Position numbers and translations under genes: made by a program. From positions 124,001-188,000 of the forward strand of contig CAZMZD010000001.1 of NCBI GenBank assembly GCA_964570895.1: a stretch of 64,000 bases of DNA, read 5' to 3'. Source of the stretch: RGIG1918 sp964570895. Lineage in GTDB: Bacteria > Cyanobacteriota > Vampirovibrionia > Gastranaerophilales > Gastranaerophilaceae. Positions 43,476 to 51,163 of this stretch are shown piece by piece. Within the stretch, counting starts at the first letter, position 1; each line of letters starts with the position of its first letter. The notes beneath the pieces are model-generated. The model was not told the origin of the DNA. It did not search any database and saw nothing but the letters and a program-made list of their open reading frames with translations.

Positions 43476-43698
43476 CTTTTGCAAAAATAATTCAAAAAAA
43501 TAAATTTGTACATTAAAAATAAAAAATAAAAATTTTTTTAAAAAATAATTTCAAAAAAAATCCTTACTAAGGTTGAAAAAGTTATCAATACCAATCGAGC
43601 CGAAAGGTAATGATAAAATATCAAGAGAAAAATCGAACATTTTTCAAAAAAATATAAAACTCGGTACCGTGTATAATATATAAAAAGGAAATAAGAAT
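43476..43698. other. AT-rich intergenic region, no gene
   Basis: No gene is seen. The first 90 bp are long A/T runs. A hairpin at 43582-43616 contains the 24-nt motif described at 43582. TATAAT at 43672-43677 is a likely -10 for the next gene, whose message then has an AAAAAGGA ribosome site. No -35 is clear. Confidence 0.55.
43582..43616 (+). repeat. Hairpin with recurring 24-nt motif, copy 1
   Basis: TTATCA-a-TACC (43582-43592) pairs with GGTA-a-TGATAA (43606-43616) around a 13-nt loop, ten base pairs with one A:A mismatch. Bases 43582-43605 recur with 2 changes at 45064-45087 and with about five changes at 44430-44454. Confidence 0.6.
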
Positions 43699-44361
43699 AT
43701 GCTTCAAGACGAAATCAAAAAAGACTATGATGCCAAACATAAAGAGAAAATGAAAAAAGTCTACACTGCGCTTTTTGTCGTTGTTGTTTTAATAATTTGG
43801 TTTGCAACAGGTTTCAAAACTTTTCTCTACAAAGGCACTTTGAAACATTATATTGAAACAATTAACACTGGAATTGATAAAAAAACCGCTGAACTTCAAG
43901 AAAATTATGATGAAGTTGCTTTTAGGCTCAAAGGTCAAACTGCGCCCCAAAATCTTTTAACGCCCATTTCTTATGTGTATGGCAGAAACAGATGTCAAGA
44001 TGAAGTTAACGATAGCTTTTTTGGAAGAGCAATTTTAGAATCTAAATGCGACGGCAATTATATGGCAACAAAAAGAGGGGCAAATATTTGTATACTAAAA
44101 ATTGACCCAGAGTACGTAACGGCATACGGAAACTACTTTGTTGTTTATATTGACCTTGACTGCAGAGGCGGTAAATTTAACGGCGATAAATACAATAAAG
44201 CGGGAATTAGCAAGATAGATTATTACTCTAGAAGCGATGAATACCCCGATATCCATGCTTTAGTGTATCAATACAAAAAAGGAAACCACTACATCGGGCT
44301 TTATCCTCAAAAAACTGATTCGAGATATAAAAAATCAGCCAAATTATTAGGAATTAAATAA
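43699..44361 (+). CDS. Orphan protein with N-terminal membrane anchor
   Basis: A 220-residue protein I do not recognise. A Lys-rich N-terminus (1-18) precedes one membrane helix (about 19-38), so the rest should face the periplasm. A helical stretch (50-80) follows. Then comes a compact beta-rich domain with four cysteines spread over residues 99-156 (RCQDEV, SKCDGN, NICILK, DLDCRGG), possibly disulfide-linked. The C-terminus is Lys/Tyr rich. AAAAAGGA lies before the ATG. It stands alone between two AT-rich gaps, and codon use matches the window. Confidence 0.72.
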   Translation: MLQDEIKKDYDAKHKEKMKKVYTALFVVVVLIIWFATGFKTFLYKGTLKHYIETINTGIDKKTAELQENYDEVAFRLKGQTAPQNLLTPISYVYGRNRCQDEVNDSFFGRAILESKCDGNYMATKRGANICILKIDPEYVTAYGNYFVVYIDLDCRGGKFNGDKYNKAGISKIDYYSRSDEYPDIHALVYQYKKGNHYIGLYPQKTDSRYKKSAKLLGIK

Positions 44362-44595
44362 AATATCTAATATTTATGGGTGTATTTATATCAAAAAGTT
44401 GTTTTTCTTTCGCGTTTACATAATATATATTATCAAAACCTATCGGCTCGAAAGTAAAAAGGCGCAAAAACCAATAAAATCGCCAAAGTTATTTCAAATC
44501 ATCATTTTAAAAAATTTATATGATATCAAAAGTATATACTAATATCCGAAATATGAAGAAATAGCACATTTTCAAAAACAATGTATAATAATTAA
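44362..44595. other. AT-rich intergenic region with motif copy 2
   Basis: No gene is seen. Motif copy 2 (TTATCAAAACC at 44430-44440 then TATCGGCTCGAAAG) lies in the middle. A short GGCG...CGCC inverted pair follows at about 44460-44493. TATAAT at 44584-44589 ends 6 nt before the next ATG. Confidence 0.5.
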
Positions 44596-45924
44596 ATGAT
44601 GAATAAAGATATTAAACTATATGATGTTGTTGTTTTTGGAGGCGGTGTTGCTGGTTGTGCAGCCGCATATATTGCAGGTAAATTAAACCTTAAAGTAATG
44701 CTTGTTGAAAAGCAAACGCTTCTTGGCGGGGTTGCTTCGCTTGGGCTTGTCACGCCTTGTATGAATACGGAAGATAAAAATCTAAACACAGAATTTTATT
44801 CCGACTTAATTAAATATGCAAAAAAATATAATTCAAATATAACATACGGCGATAATAATTCCGGTTGGTTTAACCCGATTGCTCTGCCACTTGTTCTTGA
44901 AAATATGCTATATGACTCGCAAGTTGATATTTTGTATGAAACTTCGATTAATGACATTCATAAAACAAATTCTAAAACGCGTAATTTTGAATTTAGCGTT
45001 CCTTATAAAAAAATTAATTTTTCAAAAAATGATGAAAATGTTTTAGAAAATCCTTGTGAAATATTATCAATACCAATCGGGTCGAAATATATTGTGGACG
45101 GAACAGGAAATGGAGAAATTTCAAAAATTTTAGGTGCGAAATTTTTGAAAAAAAATAATTTTCAACCAAATTCTTTGCGTTTTATTTTAAGTGGAGTAGA
45201 TATTTCTGAATTTATAAATTTTTTAAGCAAAATTGATGATAATAAAGACCACACAAACTTCTATACAATAGACGGCGAGCCGCATTTTACCACTGCCTAC
45301 ACTTGGGATAAAGCGCAAAATTGGGCATTAGAGCCATATTTTAAGCAAGCGCTTGCAGATAACGTGCTTCATGAGGCGGATTTGCAGTATTTTCAAGTGT
45401 TTTCGGTTGCCGGTATGCCAAATTCCGTGACATTTAATTGCCCTCGCTTAAATGACGTTAATAACAGCTTTTTATCATACTCAAACTCAATTATAGAAGG
45501 GCATTCGGCCATATTTAGATTACATAACTTTGCAAAAAAATACCTTAAAGGCTTTGAAAACTCTTATATATCAAGCATTTCGCCAATTGTCGGGAAAAGA
45601 GAAGAGAACAGGGTTGAATGCGAACACACCTTCACAACAGATGATATAATGCGCCAAAAACCCTTTGATGACGCCATTTTATGGTCTAATTACCCTATAG
45701 ACATTCATTCAAACAAAAAAGACGAGTCAAAACTAGATAAAATCCCTTGCTATTCCTTCCCGCTAAGGGCTTTGGCTGTAAAAGGTGTGCCTAATTTGTA
45801 TGCGGTTGGCAAATGTTGCGGGGCGGATTTTAACACACATGCCTCGCTTAGAATACAAAAAAGTTGCATGTCTATGGGGGAAGCCGTATCGCGCGATATA
45901 GCGAAAAAATTGGCACAAAATTAG
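44596..45924 (+). CDS. FAD-dependent oxidoreductase (FAD_oxidored type)
   Basis: Flavoprotein of the PF12831 type, substrate unknown. The dinucleotide fold opens VVVFGGGVAGCAAAYIAG (GGGVAG at 15-20), then LVEKQTLLGGVASLG, a second GxxG motif YIVDGTGNGEISKILG near 165-180, and a C-terminal cofactor-closing block NLYAVGKCCGADFNTHASLRIQ. 442 residues, no signal peptide. ATG 44596 lies 6 nt after TATAAT with no ribosome site, so the message is probably leaderless. An ATG immediately follows (codon 2), so either could be used. The gene contains motif copy 3 at 45064-45087. Its end overlaps the converging gene by 4 bp. Confidence 0.8.
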   Translation: MMNKDIKLYDVVVFGGGVAGCAAAYIAGKLNLKVMLVEKQTLLGGVASLGLVTPCMNTEDKNLNTEFYSDLIKYAKKYNSNITYGDNNSGWFNPIALPLVLENMLYDSQVDILYETSINDIHKTNSKTRNFEFSVPYKKINFSKNDENVLENPCEILSIPIGSKYIVDGTGNGEISKILGAKFLKKNNFQPNSLRFILSGVDISEFINFLSKIDDNKDHTNFYTIDGEPHFTTAYTWDKAQNWALEPYFKQALADNVLHEADLQYFQVFSVAGMPNSVTFNCPRLNDVNNSFLSYSNSIIEGHSAIFRLHNFAKKYLKGFENSYISSISPIVGKREENRVECEHTFTTDDIMRQKPFDDAILWSNYPIDIHSNKKDESKLDKIPCYSFPLRALAVKGVPNLYAVGKCCGADFNTHASLRIQKSCMSMGEAVSRDIAKKLAQN

Positions 45925-46478
45925 TCCCTTATGATTTTAACACCCATAGTGTTTCCGATGTCTTGCGAGTATCTTGTACAATTTCCGTATCTATCGCAAT
46001 AAATTCGCTCTGCACCGTAACCAAGCGGATTTACGTAATGTGGGTTAAAATTGTTGTTATAATTATATCTTACAGGCGGCGTGTAACCTGTTGGTGCCCC
46101 GTTAAATAAAACTTTTGAGAGTCTTTTTAAGTTCTGCTTTGTGCTATTTACTGAATTTGAGTACATATTATTTCGCTTATAATTTGCATAAGCGTCAGAA
46201 AGCCTTTTAAGGCGCTCGGAATTTGTTCCATAGGTAGATGTTCCAAAAATTGTTTTTTCGAGCTTCTTGAGCCTTGTGGCGGTTGAATTATATGGATAAT
46301 TTTTGCCATAAATGCTGTTTTCTAAATAGTTCAACGTATCGACATCAAAAGCCCTTAAATTCGGGTTTTCGAAATTTGCATTTTGTGCGTTTTGGAAATA
46401 ATCAAAATCATCAAAAGCAAATGCACCCAATTGCAAGTTTAAAGCCAAAAATAATGTAAAAAATAATACAATCCTCAT
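45921..46478 (-). CDS. Secreted protein with short LE-x-IYG repeats
   Basis: A 185-residue exported protein of unknown function. Signal peptide 1-21 ends ...LGAFA. The mature region contains a repeated short unit of about 20 residues: LNYLENSIYGKNYPYN and RLKKLEKTIFGTSTYG, then RLKRLSDAYANYK and NLKRLSKVLFNG, all with a Leu-x-x-Leu helix and a G-containing turn. The tail is Asn/Tyr rich with an ERIYCDRYGNCTRY cysteine pair that may form a disulfide. TACAAT ends 6 nt before the ATG with no ribosome site. I cannot assign a role; repeats of this kind often bind partners at the cell envelope. Confidence 0.72.
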   Translation of the reverse strand: MRIVLFFTLFLALNLQLGAFAFDDFDYFQNAQNANFENPNLRAFDVDTLNYLENSIYGKNYPYNSTATRLKKLEKTIFGTSTYGTNSERLKRLSDAYANYKRNNMYSNSVNSTKQNLKRLSKVLFNGAPTGYTPPVRYNYNNNFNPHYVNPLGYGAERIYCDRYGNCTRYSQDIGNTMGVKIIRD

Positions 46479-46542
46479 ATTTGGATTGTATTATTTAATA
46501 AATTTATAACACCCGATAACGGGGCGCACCATTTGGCCTATA

Positions 46543-47142
46543 TTATTCTTTTGTGATAATTTTGTCGATTAGACCATATTCAAGCGCTTGTTGGGCTGTC
46601 ATGAAATTATCGCGTTCAGTGTCTTTTTGGATTGTTTCAAAAGTTTGCCCCGTGTGCTCTGCAAGCAAGGTATTTAACATGGTTTTCATTCTCAAAATTT
46701 CTTTTGCTTCAATTTCAATATCAGTCGCTTGACCTTTTGCGCCGCCTAATGGTTGGTGTATCATAACTCTGGCATTTGGAAGCGCAAGCCTTTTTCCTTT
46801 TGTTCCGCCGGATAATAAGAATGCACCCATACTTGCAGCATCGCCAAGGCAAATTGTTGAAACATCTGATTTTATAAGTTTCATTGTGTCGTAAATTGCC
46901 ATGCCGGCTGTAATTACACCCCCTGGGGAGTTGATGTAGAGCATAATATCTTTTTCGCTATTTTCGCTATCAAGAAGCAAAAGCTGCGCTATGATTGAAT
47001 TTGCAACATCGTCATCAATTTCTGTGCCCAAGAATATAATTCTTTCTCTTAATAGCCTTGAGAAAATGTCGAAAGATTTTTCGCCACGAGATGAAGATTC
47101 AATAACTGTGGGCAAATAGCTTAAAATTTTATATTCGTTCAT
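46543..47142 (-). CDS. clpP: ATP-dependent Clp protease proteolytic subunit
   Basis: Serine peptidase forming the double-heptamer chamber that works with ClpX/ClpA/ClpC. The catalytic triad is S104 in GDAASMGAF, H129 in VMIHQPLG and D178 in DTERDNFM. 199 residues from ATG 47142, which has GGAGA 9 nt upstream. A longer open frame up to 47427 exists but its extra 95 residues overlap the divergent gene and are not coding-like. No clpX gene follows. The short intergenic region has no clear terminator. Confidence 0.95.
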   Translation of the reverse strand: MNEYKILSYLPTVIESSSRGEKSFDIFSRLLRERIIFLGTEIDDDVANSIIAQLLLLDSENSEKDIMLYINSPGGVITAGMAIYDTMKLIKSDVSTICLGDAASMGAFLLSGGTKGKRLALPNARVMIHQPLGGAKGQATDIEIEAKEILRMKTMLNTLLAEHTGQTFETIQKDTERDNFMTAQQALEYGLIDKIITKE

Positions 47143-47206
47143 AAAATATCTCCGTTTTTTTATGTTTATTATATAATGAAATTTGTGTTTTCGCAAAGGA
47201 GTTAAT

Positions 47207-48580
47207 ATGTATAATGTAATTATCGTGGGCGGTGGCCCAGCTGGAATTTTCTCAGCACTTGAGCTTGTAAAACTACATCCGGATTGGAAAGTTGCGCTCA
47301 TTGAAAAAGGTGCAAGAATTGAAAAACGTGTTTGTATGCTAAGAAACGGCAAAAAAGAATGCCCTTCATGCAAAGTTTGCGGTTTGCTATCCGGTTGGGG
47401 TGGTGCAGGAGCTTTTTCAGATGGCAAATTAACCTTAACCCCTGACGTTGGCGGGCATTTGGTTGATTATATGTCTTTTGATGAAGTTAATAAATTAATC
47501 GATTATTGCGATGAAATTTACCTTGAACACGGTGCAACAGAAGTTGTTTTTGGTAAAAACAGAGCAGATTTTGAAGACATTGAAAAGAAGGCAACTCTTG
47601 CAGAATTAAGGCTTGTGCACTCTCCTGTTAGACACTTGGGGACTGAACGTGCGCTAAATGTTTTAAAGAGCATGCAAGATTTCTTAGAAGACAAAATTGA
47701 AATTATCAACAATAAATTTGTTGAACACTTAATCATTGAAAACAATAAAGTTAAAGGGGTTGAAACCGTTGACAGAACAACTCTTGAAGCTGAATATGTA
47801 ATTGTTGCTCCTGGGCGCGAAGGCGCTGATTGGTTATCTACAGAATTTATCAATAATGGTATAAATATAGTTAACAATGCGGTTGATATCGGCGTAAGAG
47901 TTGAGCTTCCGGCTCCTGTTATGGAACCAATTACATCAAGATTATATGAATCAAAACTAATTTACCACTCACCAACATTTGGCGATGAAGTTAGAACATT
48001 CTGTATGAACCCGAATGGCGAAGTCGTAAATGAAAACTATAACGGTATTCAAACCGTGAACGGCCACTCATACGCTGATAAAAAGACACCTAACACTAAC
48101 TTTGCACTATTAGTATCTAAAAAGTTCACAGAACCGTTTAAAGAGCCAATTGCATACGGGCAACACGTTGCGCGCCTTGCAAATATGCTATCCGGCGGAA
48201 TTTTGGTTCAAAGATTTGGCGACTTATTAGACGGCAGAAGATCAACCGCGGAACGCATTAAATCAAGCATAATTAAACCTACGCTTGAATGCGCAACCCC
48301 AGGGGATTTGAGCCTCGTTATTCCATATAGACAAATGTTGAGCATAATTGAAATGATTTATGCGCTTGATAAAATTGCTCCGGGCGTTGCTTCAAGATAC
48401 ACTTTGCTTTATGGTATCGAAGTTAAGTTCTATTCAGCTCGTGCTGAGCTCACAAATGAACTCGAAACAAAACAAGTTAAAAATCTTTTTGCAATAGGGG
48501 ATGGCGCTGGCGTAACTCGCGGCTTAATGCAAGCAAGCGCAAGCGGCGTACACTGTGCAAGAATAATCTCAAACAGATAA
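47207..48580 (+). CDS. FAD-dependent dehydrogenase, COG2509 type
   Basis: Uncharacterised flavoprotein of the widespread COG2509 family. The N-terminal FAD site is NVIIVGGGPAGIFSALEL. It is followed by the conserved cysteine-containing KKECPSCKVCGLLSGWGGAGAFSDGKL (the key part is GWGGAGAFSDGKL near 65-77) and a second dinucleotide motif YVIVAPGREG near 200. The C-terminal flavin segment is LFAIGDGAGVTRGLMQASASG. 457 residues from ATG 47207, which has AAAGGAG. Physiological substrate unknown. Codon use suggests high expression. A strong terminator follows. Confidence 0.88.
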   Translation: MYNVIIVGGGPAGIFSALELVKLHPDWKVALIEKGARIEKRVCMLRNGKKECPSCKVCGLLSGWGGAGAFSDGKLTLTPDVGGHLVDYMSFDEVNKLIDYCDEIYLEHGATEVVFGKNRADFEDIEKKATLAELRLVHSPVRHLGTERALNVLKSMQDFLEDKIEIINNKFVEHLIIENNKVKGVETVDRTTLEAEYVIVAPGREGADWLSTEFINNGINIVNNAVDIGVRVELPAPVMEPITSRLYESKLIYHSPTFGDEVRTFCMNPNGEVVNENYNGIQTVNGHSYADKKTPNTNFALLVSKKFTEPFKEPIAYGQHVARLANMLSGGILVQRFGDLLDGRRSTAERIKSSIIKPTLECATPGDLSLVIPYRQMLSIIEMIYALDKIAPGVASRYTLLYGIEVKFYSARAELTNELETKQVKNLFAIGDGAGVTRGLMQASASGVHCARIISNR

Positions 48581-48602
48581 TTTTACTTGTAATAAAAACT
48601 AA

Positions 48603-48640
48603 AAATATCGGGCTTCATTAAGTTGCCCGATATTTTTTTT
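48603..48640 (+). terminator. Rho-independent terminator, possibly bidirectional
   Basis: An 11-bp perfect stem AAATATCGGGC (48603-48613) and GCCCGATATTT (48625-48635) with an 11-nt loop and a T-run. It lies between two converging genes, and A-runs on the left side would also serve the minus strand. Confidence 0.88.
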
Positions 48641-48651
48641 AAACATTTTCT

Positions 48652-49374
48652 TTAAAATAGGTTTTCAACCAATGGCGCAAACACTCTATACCACACATAT
48701 ACACCGCATAAAACCATTAAAACGCCTGATAATTTAAGTATAAACTCGGTAACTTTATCAAATTTATGCAATTTTGCAATGTATGATGTAAAAAGTCCTG
48801 CAAAAATCAGAATTACCCCTTGCCCGAGCGAAAATAAGAAAAGCATTATTGCTGAATTTAGTATGTTTTTTGTAATGCTTGCATAGCCTAAAATCCCAGC
48901 CAAAATCGGCGTTGCACAAGGGGTTGCGCCAAGTGCAAAAACGACACCTACAATATAGGTTAAAATATATTCACTTTTAGAAAACTTTGTCGGCATTTTT
49001 TTAACAATGTTTCCATAAGGAATTTCAATTATATTAAGCAAAGAAAGCCCAAAGATAATAAACAACGAGCCGATAAACAATATCCAATAATTACCGCCGA
49101 GAGCTATAAACACCTTCCCGCCAACGGCGCACAAAATGCCTGCAACCGTCATAACCGTTGTAATACCGAGAATTAACGATAGAAGTTTTAAAAATATTTT
49201 TTTATATCCTTCAGATTTTTCAAGACCGGCATACGCCACAATTAAGGGTAAAATTCCGAGCGTGCAAGGCGATAGTGAGCTTAAAACGCCACCAAAAAAT
49301 GAAATAGGATACATTAAAAAGCTTAAGTTCTTGTCTGAAAATGTTACAGAAATTGTTTGCAAAAAATCTATCAT
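48652..49374 (-). CDS. ccdA: CcdA-type membrane thiol transporter
   Basis: Inner-membrane protein of the CcdA/DsbD-beta family that carries reducing power from cytosolic thioredoxin to the outside. Six hydrophobic helices. The two redox cysteines lie in SPCTLGILP (first helix) and GATPCATPIL (fourth helix), in the conserved Pro/Cys contexts. 240 residues. Its start overlaps the thioredoxin-like gene by 4 bp, so the two form one redox relay. No cytochrome c maturation genes are nearby, so the target may be another periplasmic disulfide system. Confidence 0.9.
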   Translation of the reverse strand: MIDFLQTISVTFSDKNLSFLMYPISFFGGVLSSLSPCTLGILPLIVAYAGLEKSEGYKKIFLKLLSLILGITTVMTVAGILCAVGGKVFIALGGNYWILFIGSLFIIFGLSLLNIIEIPYGNIVKKMPTKFSKSEYILTYIVGVVFALGATPCATPILAGILGYASITKNILNSAIMLFLFSLGQGVILIFAGLFTSYIAKLHKFDKVTEFILKLSGVLMVLCGVYVWYRVFAPLVENLF

Positions 49375-49796
49375 TTGTTTGCCTCAATCCCTTCATGGAT
49401 TTTATCAACAGGAGTAAAGCCCACAAATTTTCTTAAAATTTTATTATCAGAATCAACAAAAATTAATGTCGGGACAGATACAATATCATATTTATCAATG
49501 TATTCTTGAGTTTTCTTGCCATTATGGTTAACTTCAGACACATTTATATCTTCAACAATATAATATTTTGAATATTTATCATCAATTTTATCCATCTCGC
49601 GCGTTTGTTTTAAACAATCCGAACACATTGGGGAATAAAATTTGTAAATTGTGACTCTATCTATATAATCTGGGCTTGCATAAACTATATCATCAAGCGG
49701 GAGCGCAGCTCTATTTTTTGTGTCAATAAAGTTTAAAATGCAATATGTAACAAGCGGCACCACGATAAGTGATAATATTAAAATTTTGTTTTTCAT
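49371..49796 (-). CDS. Membrane-anchored thioredoxin-like protein
   Basis: Thioredoxin-fold protein anchored by an N-terminal helix (about 5-23) with the redox domain outside. The active site is FYSPMCSDCLKQ with C58 and C61, and the cis-proline lies in VSVPTLIFVDS. 141 residues. A ribosome site AGGAGAG precedes the ATG. It is directly followed, with a 4-bp overlap, by ccdA, its presumed reductant. Oxidised substrates are unknown. Confidence 0.88.
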   Translation of the reverse strand: MKNKILILSLIVVPLVTYCILNFIDTKNRAALPLDDIVYASPDYIDRVTIYKFYSPMCSDCLKQTREMDKIDDKYSKYYIVEDINVSEVNHNGKKTQEYIDKYDIVSVPTLIFVDSDNKILRKFVGFTPVDKIHEGIEANK

Positions 49797-49812
49797 AATT
49801 TCTCTCCTAAAA

Positions 49813-49832
49813 TTAAGTTACGACAAACTTAA
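49813..49832. promoter_or_regulatory. Inverted repeat before thioredoxin-ccdA
   Basis: TTAAGTT-ACGACA-AACTTAA, a perfect 7-bp inverted repeat between the ispF stop and the thioredoxin-like start. It could be an operator or a weak hairpin; there is no T-run for a terminator. Confidence 0.35.
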
Positions 49833-49854
49833 CTAAGAACAATTAGCCAACTTG

Positions 49855-50328
49855 CTATACTTTATCAGCAAGAATAACAACATGTGCGCTTATTGCCTCA
49901 CATGCACCGATTGAATCCATTTTTTCATTAGTTTTAGCTTTGACTGAAACTTGGTTTATATCAAGATTTAATGCGCTTGCGATATTTTGGCGCATTTTGT
50001 CAATATAAGGGCGCATTTTAGGCTCTTGAGCAATAATTGTAGAATCAATATTTAAAATATGATATCCGCACTTGCCCAAAATATTATTTGCTTCTTTTAG
50101 CAAAATTTCAGAGTTTATTTCTTTATATTTTGGGTCATTATCAGGAAAATGCGAGCCAATATCGCCCATTGCAACAGAACCTAAAATAGCGTCAATTATT
50201 GCATGATAAAGAACATCACCATCCGAATGCGCCACAAAACCTTTTTTGTGTGGTATTTCAACCCCGCCAAGCGTAAGCTTTAAACCTTCTTTGAGGACAT
50301 GTAAATCATAACCTTCACCTATTCGCAT
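49855..50328 (-). CDS. ispF: MECDP synthase IspF
   Basis: Enzyme of the non-mevalonate (MEP) isoprenoid pathway, converting CDP-methylerythritol 2-phosphate to the cyclic diphosphate with release of CMP. The zinc ligands are D8 and H10 in GYDLH and H42 in DVLYHAIIDAILG. The conserved HSDGD lies at 34-38 and SVKAKTNEKMDSIG near 127-140. 157 residues, full length. It overlaps the HAD gene by 10 bp, so they share a transcript. Confidence 0.96.
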   Translation of the reverse strand: MRIGEGYDLHVLKEGLKLTLGGVEIPHKKGFVAHSDGDVLYHAIIDAILGSVAMGDIGSHFPDNDPKYKEINSEILLKEANNILGKCGYHILNIDSTIIAQEPKMRPYIDKMRQNIASALNLDINQVSVKAKTNEKMDSIGACEAISAHVVILADKV

Positions 50329-51110
50329 AATACAAACCTTTCAATCGCTTCTGCCCACCCGTCTTCATGAACATCCGGCGCAATATAATTTGAAACTTCT
50401 TTCAATTTTGGGCTGGCGTTTTTCATCGCAACGCGAACGCCCGCAACGCGCAAAAGTTCAATGTCATTATCCTGATCTCCTGAAGCCAAAACCTCATCCG
50501 GCGCTAAATTCCACATTTCCATAAGTTTCAAAAGAGCGTTTCCTTTAGAGGCGGCAGGGTTTGTAATTTCAAGATATGTAGCACTTGAGCGCACTATGCC
50601 CAATTTGCCCTTATATCTTTCTTTTAGCTCATCTTCAAGTTTTTGGATTTTTTCATTATCGTATACAATTGCAAGAAGCTTTGTTATCATGCCCCAATTT
50701 AAATTTTCAAATTTATCTACGACTTTATAATTTATAAACCTTCCGCCGATGTAATCGTCCATGTAGCGCTCATCTTCAACGCAAACTTTATCATTGTTAT
50801 AAAAATTTGTGTGAATGCCTTTTTTGCGCAAAAATTCAATTACATCAAGCGCTAAATCATGCTCCACAGGCGCAGACCATAAAATTTCATTTTTATTTTT
50901 TAAAAGCGAACCTTGAGTGCAAATTATTGGCGTATCAAGCCCAAGTTGCTCTGCAACAGGCGAAACGGCATCATAAACTCTACCTGTTGCAAGAACAAGT
51001 TTGACGCCTTTATTTTTAACTTTTTCTATAGTTTTAAGTATTTTTGGGCGGAATTCATTGGTTTCAGTAAGAATTGTGCCATCAATATCTGTTGCAATTA
51101 ATTTAATCAT
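50319..51110 (-). CDS. Cof-type HAD family sugar-phosphatase
   Basis: Haloacid dehalogenase-like phosphatase of the Cof (IIB cap) subfamily, acting on sugar or nucleotide phosphates. Motif I is ATDIDGTI (D8, D10), motif II is LATGRVYD, and motif III/IV is ASGDQDNDIELLRVAG near 213-228 with the preceding SKGNALLKL. 263 residues. ATG 51110 is preferred, with AAAGGTG upstream; the frame start two codons earlier is GTG. Substrate cannot be told. It is the first gene of a two-gene unit with ispF. Confidence 0.9.
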   Translation of the reverse strand: MIKLIATDIDGTILTETNEFRPKILKTIEKVKNKGVKLVLATGRVYDAVSPVAEQLGLDTPIICTQGSLLKNKNEILWSAPVEHDLALDVIEFLRKKGIHTNFYNNDKVCVEDERYMDDYIGGRFINYKVVDKFENLNWGMITKLLAIVYDNEKIQKLEDELKERYKGKLGIVRSSATYLEITNPAASKGNALLKLMEMWNLAPDEVLASGDQDNDIELLRVAGVRVAMKNASPKLKEVSNYIAPDVHEDGWAEAIERFVLCE

Positions 51111-51163
51111 TTTCACCTTTTTTATTTTTATTATACAATGTCAATGTAAATTAGGGGAATTTT

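Noticed and set aside
47143..47427. N-terminal extension of clpP by 95 codons
   Set aside because: It overlaps the divergent flavoprotein gene, lacks ClpP similarity, and ATG 47142 has a good ribosome site.
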